A stretch of DNA of 63,819 nucleotides from Clostridiales bacterium UBA3678 (lineage in GTDB: Bacteria > Bacillota > Clostridia > TANB77 > CAG-508), in NCBI GenBank assembly GCA_002372935.1, contig DFJF01000013.1:50078-113896 (forward strand), in the 5' to 3' direction. Shown here piece after piece: positions 1-6,294 of this stretch. Both the position numbers and the translations under genes were made by a program. The number at the start of each line of letters is the position of its first letter. Position 1 is the first letter of the stretch. The notes beneath the pieces were generated by a model. It made no database searches and was not told where the DNA came from. It was given only the letters and a program-made list of their open reading frames with translations.

Positions 1-20
1 TTCATTGCAACTACTGCCAT
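1..20 (-). CDS. rpsB: 30S ribosomal protein S2, N-terminal fragment
   Basis: Only the first six codons and part of a seventh are inside the window: the minus strand reads Met-Ala-Val-Val-Ala-Met-Lys/Asn. This matches the usual start of bacterial S2, where a short M(A)V-x-S/A-M-K precedes QLLEAGVHFGHQ. A strong AGGAGG-type ribosome binding site lies just upstream, and a promoter-like pair precedes it near 127-155. The rest of the gene runs off the left edge, so the identity rests on seven residues and on gene class (other ribosomal genes next door). An unrelated gene starting the same way cannot be excluded. Confidence 0.6.
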
Positions 21-126
21 TTTTATTCCTCCTTTTTGTTTTTGCTTCCATAAAGTTCTTTATAATTCAAGACCATTTAAATAGCACACCTTAAATTACT
101 CCCTTTATGTGTTTTTTACATATGTT

Positions 127-155
127 ATTTTACCATATTTTTACTGCAAATGCAA
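127..155 (-). promoter_or_regulatory. sigma-A type promoter for rpsB
   Basis: On the minus strand TTGCAT is followed after 17 bases by TAAAAT, close to the sigma-A consensus. It lies about 110 bases before the rpsB start codon, leaving a leader of about 100 bases whose role I cannot assign; ribosomal leaders of this kind are often autoregulatory. Confidence 0.5.
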
Positions 156-164
156 GTGTTTTTG

Positions 165-404
165 CTAAATTTCCACCAAAATTAAGTCATCACCTATACA
201 TTTTATATTTTCCCATTTTATAACTATATCATTACTCGAAGAAAAAAAATTTATAAATTTATTAGATCCGCCTGGAACAATAATTGCTGTAATTGTTCCA
301 GTTTCTAAGTCAGCACATACATCCTGTACATACCCTAATCTTCTTGCATCATTTATATTTATAACTTCTTTATGTTTAAAATCTAGTCCCTTATTATCTT
401 GCAT
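165..404 (-). CDS. YlmC/YmxH family PRC-barrel protein
   Basis: The protein is about 79 residues with the PRC-barrel pattern seen in the YlmC/YmxH sporulation family: an N-terminal K-E-V-I-N-I-N-D-A-R-R-L-G stretch, then a D-x-E-T-G-T-I-T-A-I-I-V-P-G segment, and a final strand. The family is widespread in spore formers; its biochemical role is not settled. The frame could extend to a TTG at 449, but that TTG lies inside the terminator of rplQ. The ATG at 404, preceded by a GGGTGATTTT sequence, is therefore the better start. The gene sits alone between the alpha operon and rpsB, and I expect it to have its own weak promoter. Confidence 0.8.
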   Translation of the reverse strand: MQDNKGLDFKHKEVININDARRLGYVQDVCADLETGTITAIIVPGGSNKFINFFSSSNDIVIKWENIKCIGDDLILVEI

Positions 405-446
405 AAAATCACCCAATAAATTGTATTCATCATTTTTTTTATTATG

Positions 447-487
447 CAAAAAAAAAATAACCTATTTGGCAAAACCAAAGGTTATTT
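447..487 (-). terminator. rho-independent terminator of the alpha operon (rplQ)
   Basis: The minus strand has an 8-base-pair stem (AATAACCT with AGGTTATT) and a 15-base loop followed by nine U residues, starting 14 bases after the rplQ stop. It closes the priA-to-rplQ gene run. Confidence 0.85.
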
Positions 488-500
488 TTATATATGTATA

Positions 501-1022
501 TTAAACTAACATTAATACTGCTGTTTCAGCTCCATCACCTTTACGTTGACCAGCTTTAACAATTCTAGTATATCCTCCAACTCTATCTTGATATTTTGGA
601 GCGATTTCATTAAATAATTTTGATGGTAAATCAACATTATTTCCTTCTGCATCTTTAACTTTGTTTATGTTATTCATTATCTTTTTTCTAGCATTTAGTC
701 TTGATGGCATATCTTTTTGTCTGCTTTCTGTAGTCTCTTCTTTAACTACTTTTAAATATTCTTTGCCATTCTTGCTTTTTGCCATTTCTGTAAGTTTATT
801 TCCTTTTGAATCTACTTTTGCTTTAACAACTTTTACATCTACCATTTCAAAATTATCTTTTTCTTTAACAGCTAATGCAATTAAACTATCTGCTATTGAT
901 TTTACTTCTTTAGCTCTAGCTTCTGTTGTTGTAATTTTTCCATACATAAATAAATCTGTTGTTAAATTTTTAAGCATTGCATTTCTTATGTCTGTAGTTC
1001 TTCCTAATTTTCTGTTAGCCAA
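501..1022 (-). CDS. rplQ: 50S ribosomal protein bL17 with a large internal insertion
   Basis: This is a large-subunit protein at the end of the alpha operon. The N-terminus (A-N-R-K-L-G-R-T-T-D-I-R) and C-terminus (G-G-Y-T-R-I-V-K, then A-E-T-A-V-L-M-L-V) are standard bL17. The protein is about 173 residues, whereas most bacterial bL17 are 112-130. The excess is one lysine- and valine-rich block of about 50 residues at roughly positions 60-110, between the KEKDNFEMVDV strand and the S-R-L-N-A-R-K region. The start chosen is TTG at 1022, which is 10 bases from an AGGAG site; a GTG nine bases further upstream is too close to that site. It follows rpoA by about 38 bases. Confidence 0.95.
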   Translation of the reverse strand: MANRKLGRTTDIRNAMLKNLTTDLFMYGKITTTEARAKEVKSIADSLIALAVKEKDNFEMVDVKVVKAKVDSKGNKLTEMAKSKNGKEYLKVVKEETTESRQKDMPSRLNARKKIMNNINKVKDAEGNNVDLPSKLFNEIAPKYQDRVGGYTRIVKAGQRKGDGAETAVLMLV

Positions 1023-1060
1023 TTTGTTCACACTCCTTTATTTTAATATTATTTTTAATA

Positions 1061-2008
1061 TTAATCTTCTTCAGGTGCAAAATCTAATCCTAAAGCATGT
1101 AATTTATTTGTTACTTCGTCTAAAGATTTTTTACCTAAATTTCTAACTTTCATCATTTCTGATTCTGTTTTATTTGTTAAATCTTCCACTGTAGCAATAC
1201 CAGCTCTTTTTAAGCAATTGAATGATCTTACAGATAATTCCATCTCTTCTATAGATTTTTCTAAAATCTTTTCTTTTTGATTATCTTCCTTTTCTATCAT
1301 TACTTTGGTATTTTTTGCAGTATCTGATAAATCAATAAATAGTCCTAAATGTTCTACCATTATTTTTGCAGCTAAACTTAATGCCTCATAAGGTTTTAAG
1401 CTTCCATCTGTCCAAACTTCTATAACCAATCTATCTAGATCCACCATTTGTCCAACACGAGTTGCTTCTACTTGATAATTTACTTTTTTAACAGGTGTAT
1501 AAATTGAATCTATAGGTAGTACAGATATATCTTGATCAGGTTTTTTATTTTTTTCTGATGGTAAATATCCTCTGCCTCTGTCTGCTGTAAGTTCCATAAC
1601 AAGATGTCCACCTTCAGACACTGTTGCTATATGTAAATCTGGATTTAATATTTCTACTGTTCCATCTGTTTTTATATCTCCAGCTTTAACTTCGCCTTCG
1701 CCTTTAAAATCTAAATGTAAAACTTTTTCTTCATTTTCATCAAATTTTAATCTTACATTTTTTAAATTAACTATTATTTCTGGTACATCTTCTACTACAT
1801 TTGGTATACTTGAAAATTCATGTAATACTCCATCAATTTTCACACTTGTCAATGCACATCCTGGTAATGATGATAGCAATATTCTTCTTAGAGAATTTCC
1901 TATTGTAACACCATAACCTCTTTCAAGTGGCTCACATACAAATCTCGCATAATTACTTTTATCATCAATTTTTGTACATTCAATATTTGGCCTTTCAAAT
2001 TCTATCAT
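1061..2008 (-). CDS. rpoA: DNA-directed RNA polymerase subunit alpha
   Basis: This is the alpha subunit: its N-terminal domain dimerises and scaffolds beta and beta-prime, and its C-terminal domain contacts UP elements and activators. At 315 residues it is of normal length. The N-terminal domain holds the Y-G-V-T-I-G-N-S-L-R-R-I-L-L-S-S-L-P-G motif near residues 33-50. The C-terminal domain (about 255-310) holds the helix-hairpin-helix sequence with R-N-L-G-K-K-S-L. The start has a TAGGAGGTTAGATA site. It lies 16 bases after rpsD in the expected order rpsD-rpoA-rplQ. Nothing is unusual. Confidence 0.98.
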   Translation of the reverse strand: MIEFERPNIECTKIDDKSNYARFVCEPLERGYGVTIGNSLRRILLSSLPGCALTSVKIDGVLHEFSSIPNVVEDVPEIIVNLKNVRLKFDENEEKVLHLDFKGEGEVKAGDIKTDGTVEILNPDLHIATVSEGGHLVMELTADRGRGYLPSEKNKKPDQDISVLPIDSIYTPVKKVNYQVEATRVGQMVDLDRLVIEVWTDGSLKPYEALSLAAKIMVEHLGLFIDLSDTAKNTKVMIEKEDNQKEKILEKSIEEMELSVRSFNCLKRAGIATVEDLTNKTESEMMKVRNLGKKSLDEVTNKLHALGLDFAPEED

Positions 2009-2023
2009 TATCTAACCTCCTAA

Positions 2024-2650
2024 TTATTTAGAGTATAGCTCTACTATTAAATGTTCTTCTAATGCGATGTCTATATCTTCTCTTGAAGCTAATCTTAATA
2101 CTTTTCCACTTAGTTTTTCATTATCTTTTTCTAACCATGCTGGTACAGGTCTAACTGCGTTTGCCTCAACATTTGTTTTAATTGTACTATTATCTTTTTT
2201 GTTTTCTCTAACTGAAATTACATCTCCAGGTTTTACTAAATATGATGCTATATTTACTTTCTTACCATTAACATCAAATTGAGCATGAGTAACAAATTGT
2301 CTTGCTTCAGCTCTAGATGTTCCAAATCCTAATCTGTATACTACATTGTCTAATCTGCTTTCTAGTATTTGTAATAAGTTCTCACCTGTTACACCTTTTT
2401 TATTTGAAGCCATTTCAAAATATTTTCTAAATTGTTTTTCTCCAACTCCATAGTATGATTTTGTTTTTTGTTTTTCTCTTAATTGTGTTCCATATTCAGA
2501 AAGTTTAGCCTTTTTTTGACCATGTTCTCCAGGAGCATAATTTCTTCTAGATACACTGCACTTATCTGAATAACATCTTTCACCTTTTAAGAATAATTTG
2601 CATCCTTCTCTACGGCAAATACGACATTGTGCGTCTTTATATCTTGACAT
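2024..2650 (-). CDS. rpsD: 30S ribosomal protein uS4, zinc-binding form
   Basis: S4 is a primary 16S rRNA binder that nucleates small-subunit assembly and is the usual translational autoregulator of the alpha operon. At 208 residues it is of standard length. Cysteines at about residues 9, 12, 26 and 31 form the zinc knuckle of the C+ form. The S4 RNA-binding domain is near 98-160 with the R-L-D-N-V-V-Y-R-L-G-F motif. It has a good GGAAGGTGA-type ribosome binding site and follows rpsK by 23 bases. Confidence 0.98.
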   Translation of the reverse strand: MSRYKDAQCRICRREGCKLFLKGERCYSDKCSVSRRNYAPGEHGQKKAKLSEYGTQLREKQKTKSYYGVGEKQFRKYFEMASNKKGVTGENLLQILESRLDNVVYRLGFGTSRAEARQFVTHAQFDVNGKKVNIASYLVKPGDVISVRENKKDNSTIKTNVEANAVRPVPAWLEKDNEKLSGKVLRLASREDIDIALEEHLIVELYSK

Positions 2651-2673
2651 TTTTCATTTCACCTTCCTTATTA

Positions 2674-3069
2674 TTAAACTCTACGTTTCTTTGGTGGTCT
2701 ACAACCATTGTGTGGTATTGGTGTTACATCTTTTATTGCACTGATTTCTAACCCAGCTGTTTGAAGAGATCTTATTGCTGATTCTCTTCCAGATCCAGGT
2801 CCTTTAACAAATACCTCAACAGTTTTTAAACCATGTTCCATTGCTTTTTTAGCTGCAGTTTCTGCAACTTCTCCTGCTGCAAATGGTGTGCTTTTTCTAG
2901 AACCTTTAAATCCAAGTCCTCCAGCACTTCCCCATGATATAACATTTCCAGCATTATCTGTAATTGTTACAATAGTGTTATTAAAGCTAGAATGTATATG
3001 AGCAGCTCCTCTTTCAATGTTTTTTCTATTTCTTTTAGTAACTGTCTTTCTTGTTACATTTTTAGCCAT
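2674..3069 (-). CDS. rpsK: 30S ribosomal protein uS11
   Basis: Small-subunit platform protein of 131 residues, full length. The sequence A-H-I-H-S-S-F-N-N-T-I-V-T-I-T-D and the C-terminal D-V-T-P-I-P-H-N-G-C-R-P-P-K-K-R-R-V are diagnostic. It sits between rpsM and rpsD as in most Firmicutes, with a TAAGGAGGTAAG ribosome binding site. Confidence 0.98.
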   Translation of the reverse strand: MAKNVTRKTVTKRNRKNIERGAAHIHSSFNNTIVTITDNAGNVISWGSAGGLGFKGSRKSTPFAAGEVAETAAKKAMEHGLKTVEVFVKGPGSGRESAIRSLQTAGLEISAIKDVTPIPHNGCRPPKKRRV

Positions 3070-3086
3070 TATTCCTACTTACCTCC

Positions 3087-3461
3087 TTAATCTGCTTTCT
3101 TTGATCTACTTACTACTTTACGTGGACCTTTTCTTGTACGAGCATTAGTCTTTGTTCTTTGTCCTCTAACTGGAAGTCCTCTTCTATGTCTTAATCCTCT
3201 GTAGCATCCAATTTCAGTAAGTCTTTTAATATTTAAAGCAACTTCTCTTCTTAAGTCACCTTCTACCGAATAATCTTCATCAATTACTTTTCTAATTTTT
3301 GCTAAATCATCATCTGTTAAATCTTTTACTCTGACATCTGGACTTATTCCTGTTTTTTCAAGGATTTTTTGAGAACGTGATAATCCTATTCCATATATGT
3401 ATGTTAGTCCAACTTCTACCCTTTTTTCTTTAGGTAAATCAACTCCTGCTATACGAGCCAT
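3087..3461 (-). CDS. rpsM: 30S ribosomal protein uS13
   Basis: Head protein of the small subunit that contacts tRNA and bridges to the 50S. The frame is open 20 codons further upstream, but the normal uS13 start M-A-R-I-A-G-V-D-L-P is at 3461 with a GGAGGTG site 8 bases before it, giving 124 residues. The C-terminal R-G-L-R-H-R-R-G-L-P-V-R-G-Q-R-T motif is present. It is preceded by an unusually long 308-base gap after rpmJ. Confidence 0.97.
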   Translation of the reverse strand: MARIAGVDLPKEKRVEVGLTYIYGIGLSRSQKILEKTGISPDVRVKDLTDDDLAKIRKVIDEDYSVEGDLRREVALNIKRLTEIGCYRGLRHRRGLPVRGQRTKTNARTRKGPRKVVSRSKKAD

Positions 3462-3769
3462 TCTTTTTGCACCTCCAATTTTTTTGTTGTTTAATATTAT
3501 ATTTCTAAAAGTGAAATGCATTAAATGAATTTTTTAAGGTATTGTATTCATTTAATTTTTAGATTTATAATACAAAATATATATAAACATAAATGGTTAT
3601 AAAACTTTCGTTTCAGCCGCAACCTCTTTATGCTATAATCAATTTTTTATAAGCTTTAGTATTTTAACACTTAAATAAACCATTGGTAAAATATTTGATT
3701 TTATTCAATGGTTAATTTTAACGACAATAATTATATGAATAAATTATTGTTATAAATTTACCCATATAA
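3462..3769 (-). promoter_or_regulatory. structured intergenic leader upstream of rpsM
   Basis: This 308-base gap splits rpmJ from rpsM, where other intergenic gaps in this operon are mostly 15-130 bases. It contains an 8-base inverted repeat (AACCATTG at 3678-3685 with CAATGGTT at 3706-3713), a CAATAATT/AATTATTG hairpin near 3725-3755, an ATTAAATGAA/TTCATTTAAT pair near 3521-3560, and a comparatively GC-rich block near 3608-3640. No open frame of note occurs. In other bacteria an S4-binding regulatory leader precedes rpsM, so this is a candidate alpha-operon leader. The assignment is inference. Confidence 0.4.
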
Positions 3770-3883
3770 TTATCCTTGTCTCTGTTTGTGTTTTGGGTTT
3801 TCACAGATAACTCTTATTACACCCTTTCTTTTTATTACCTTGCATTTGTCGCACATTTTTTTTACTGATGGTCTTACTTTCAT
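3770..3883 (-). CDS. rpmJ: 50S ribosomal protein bL36, zinc-binding form
   Basis: The 37-codon minus-strand gene reads M-K-V-R-P-S-V-K-K-M-C-D-K-C-K, then V-I-C-E-N-P-K-H-K-Q-R-Q-G. Zinc ligands are C11, C14, C27 and H32, the C+ form. The length equals the family standard. An AGGAGGTGC ribosome binding site lies 6 bases upstream. It is placed between infA and rpsM as usual. Confidence 0.97.
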   Translation of the reverse strand: MKVRPSVKKMCDKCKVIKRKGVIRVICENPKHKQRQG

Positions 3884-3935
3884 TTTTTGCACCTCCTAAA
3901 ACTTATTGCTTGCTATTGTATCTAAAGTTTTTGCA

Positions 3936-4154
3936 TTATTTAGCTCTCCAAGTAATTCTGCCACGATTTAAATCATATGGAGAAAGTTCAACTTTTACTT
4001 TATCTCCTGGCAAAATTTTTATGTAGTTCATTCTCAATTTTCCTGAAATATGTGCTAATATTTGATGCCCATTTTCAAGTTCAACTTTAAAATTTGTATT
4101 TGGTAAAGTTTCTACAACCACACCTTCTACTTCTATAACATCTTCTTTAGCCAT
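3936..4154 (-). CDS. infA: translation initiation factor IF-1
   Basis: Single OB-fold protein of 72 residues that binds the ribosomal A site with IF-2 and IF-3. The sequences M-A-K-E-D-V-I-E-V-E-G-V-V, R-M-N-Y-I-K-I-L-P-G-D-K-V-K-V-E-L-S-P-Y-D-L and R-G-R-I-T-W-R are family hallmarks. The ribosome binding site is AAGGAGG. Order map-infA-rpmJ is canonical. Confidence 0.98.
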   Translation of the reverse strand: MAKEDVIEVEGVVVETLPNTNFKVELENGHQILAHISGKLRMNYIKILPGDKVKVELSPYDLNRGRITWRAK

Positions 4155-4282
4155 TTTTTCGCCTCCTTAAAGAACTTTTACTTAATAATACAGAATAACT
4201 TTTTCATAAATATATTATGTAATGTTGATTTAATGCATAATTATCTATTCTATAATAACTTCTATATTATATAGCATTTTTT

Positions 4283-5053
4283 TTAGATTGTCAAGATTTT
4301 TGGTTCATTTTCTGTAATTAAAATTGTATTTTCATAATGTGCTGCTAAACTTCCATCTTCTGTTACTATTGTCCATCCATCATCAAGCTCTAAAATATTT
4401 GGTTTTCCCTGAATTACCATTGGTTCTATCGCAAGTGTCATTCCGGGTTCAAGTCTTATTCCTCTTCCAGCTTTTCCATAGTTTGGTATTTCTGGTTCTT
4501 CATGCATTTCTCTTCCAATTCCATGACCTTCAAATTCTCTTACTACAGAATAGCCATTTTCTTTAACGAACTCTCCTATTCTATGTGATACATCACCAAT
4601 TCTAAAACCAGGTTTTGCAAATTTTATTCCTTCAAAAAATGCTTGTTTTGTAACATCTATTAGTCTTTGTGCGTCTTTTGAAGTTTTTCCACCTACAACA
4701 AATGTACGTGCTGCATCTCCATTAAAGCCATCTTTTAATAACACAGTGTCTATACTCACAATATCTCCATTTTTCAAAATCTTATTTTTTACAGGAATTC
4801 CATGTATTACTTCATCATTTACAGAAATACATGTTGAATGCATATATGGTGGTACTCCCCTAATTCCTGGGTCATATCCAACTTGTGCAGGAGTACATCC
4901 TAAATTTCTCATAATTTGTTCAGCTTTTTTATCTAACTCAAATGTAGACATTCCCTCTTTTATTTCTTTTTCTAGAAGTTCATAAAATTTTGCAACACAT
5001 TTGCATACAGCTTCCATTAATTTAATCTCTCTTTGAGATTTTATTGTAACCAT
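4283..5053 (-). CDS. map: methionine aminopeptidase, type I
   Basis: Removes the initiator methionine after deformylation, working with Def encoded 0.7 kb upstream in the same run. About 256 residues. The five metal ligands are visible: D in S-I-D-T-V, D in N-G-D-A-A-R-T-F, H in G-H-G-I-G-R, E in A-I-E-P-M and E in H-Y-E-N-T. The substrate-pocket histidine is in P-Y-M-H-S-T. A start three codons upstream (5062) would place the AAAGGA site only one base away, so 5053 is preferred. It follows adk closely, as in most Firmicutes. Confidence 0.96.
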   Translation of the reverse strand: MVTIKSQREIKLMEAVCKCVAKFYELLEKEIKEGMSTFELDKKAEQIMRNLGCTPAQVGYDPGIRGVPPYMHSTCISVNDEVIHGIPVKNKILKNGDIVSIDTVLLKDGFNGDAARTFVVGGKTSKDAQRLIDVTKQAFFEGIKFAKPGFRIGDVSHRIGEFVKENGYSVVREFEGHGIGREMHEEPEIPNYGKAGRGIRLEPGMTLAIEPMVIQGKPNILELDDGWTIVTEDGSLAAHYENTILITENEPKILTI

Positions 5054-5082
5054 TTTATTCATTTCCTTTCTGCAATTGATAA

Positions 5083-5742
5083 TTATTTTTGTTTAATGTA
5101 TTTACTAATATCTTTTGCTGCATCAACACCTAATCTGTTTATTTTTATACTTATTTCTTCTTCTTTTACAATACCTTTTTCTTTATAATATTCCATTACA
5201 GGTTGTGTCTCTGTAAAGAAGATGTTTAATCTTGTTTTTAATTTTTCTTCTGTGTCATCTGCTCTTTTTACAAGTGTAGTTCCACAATTGTCGCATATTT
5301 CTCCATTTTTTGGTTTACTTAATATCATATTATATACTGATTTACATTTTGGGCATTCTCTTCTTGCCATTACTCTTTCTACTATTTCATCTGTTGGAGT
5401 TTTTAAATAGACAACTAAATCTAATTTTTTTCCATTATTTGATAAAATTTTATCTAATTCTTTTGCTTGTGCTAAATTTCTAGGATATCCATCTAATATA
5501 AAACCATTTTTGCAATCTATTTCATTTAATCTATTTTTTACCATTTCATTTGTTATTTCATCTGGAACTAATCTACCATTATCTGCATACTCTTTTGCTT
5601 TATTTCCTAATTCTGTTCCCTCTTTAATATTTTTTCTAAATATTTCTCCTGTAGAAATATGTGGTATATTTAAATCTCCTTTTAAAATACCTGCTACTGT
5701 TCCTTTTCCTGTGCCTTGTGCACCCATAATTACAATATTCAT
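5083..5742 (-). CDS. adk: adenylate kinase, zinc-lid form
   Basis: Interconverts AMP, ADP and ATP. It is 219 residues with the P-loop G-A-Q-G-T-G-K-G-T at residues 7-15, the D-G-Y-P-R-N core motif and a long lid carrying C-P-K-C and C-D-N-C, a four-cysteine zinc site typical of Gram-positives. In most Firmicutes secY precedes adk; here def does, 49 bases upstream. The ribosome binding site is AGGAGG. Confidence 0.97.
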   Translation of the reverse strand: MNIVIMGAQGTGKGTVAGILKGDLNIPHISTGEIFRKNIKEGTELGNKAKEYADNGRLVPDEITNEMVKNRLNEIDCKNGFILDGYPRNLAQAKELDKILSNNGKKLDLVVYLKTPTDEIVERVMARRECPKCKSVYNMILSKPKNGEICDNCGTTLVKRADDTEEKLKTRLNIFFTETQPVMEYYKEKGIVKEEEISIKINRLGVDAAKDISKYIKQK

Positions 5743-5791
5743 TTAAAAATTCCTCCTAATTAATTTACTAATATGTTTAAAAAATCTGTTA

Positions 5792-6283
5792 TTAGCTGTT
5801 ATTTTCTGGTGAGATGTATTCGATTGTTCCTGGTAGCGCCAAATCCACAAATAAAATCCCATTTAAATGATCAGATTCATGACATATTGCTTGTGCTAGT
5901 AAGTCTTTCCCTTTTAATTTTACTTTTTTGGCATTCCTGTCATAGAATTCTACAACTACTTCTGTTGGTCTTATTACTTTTCCAAATTTATTTGGAAAGC
6001 TCAAGCACCCTTCCTCACACTCTTTTTCACCTTTTGTTTTTAATATTTTTGGATTTATTAATACATAAGGTCCTTTTTCATCTTCTACATCAATTACAAT
6101 TATTTGTTTTAAAATTCCTACTTGTACAGCTGCAAGTCCAACTCCATTATAATGATGCATTGTTTCTATCATATCATCTATCAATTGTTGTATTTTTTCA
6201 CCAGTAATTTCGTCTATTGCAACTTCTCTAGACCTTTTTCTTAATATCTCTTCTCCTTCTTCTCTTATTTGTCTAAGTGCCAT
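5792..6283 (-). CDS. def: peptide deformylase
   Basis: Removes the formyl group from nascent N-formylmethionine peptides. The 163-residue protein has all three family motifs: G-V-G-L-A-A-V-Q (motif 1), E-G-C-L-S-F-P (motif 2, metal cysteine) and H-E-S-D-H-L (motif 3, two metal histidines and the catalytic glutamate). The start has a GGGGGGAAAG site. It lies 11 bases after priA. In many genomes fmt follows def, but here adk does. Confidence 0.97.
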   Translation of the reverse strand: MALRQIREEGEEILRKRSREVAIDEITGEKIQQLIDDMIETMHHYNGVGLAAVQVGILKQIIVIDVEDEKGPYVLINPKILKTKGEKECEEGCLSFPNKFGKVIRPTEVVVEFYDRNAKKVKLKGKDLLAQAICHESDHLNGILFVDLALPGTIEYISPENNS

Positions 6284-6294
6284 TACTTTCCCCC

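Noticed and set aside
405..449. A TTG start for the YlmC-like protein, 15 codons upstream.
   Set aside because: The TTG falls in the terminator of the alpha operon and has no ribosome binding site; the ATG at 404 gives the normal family length.
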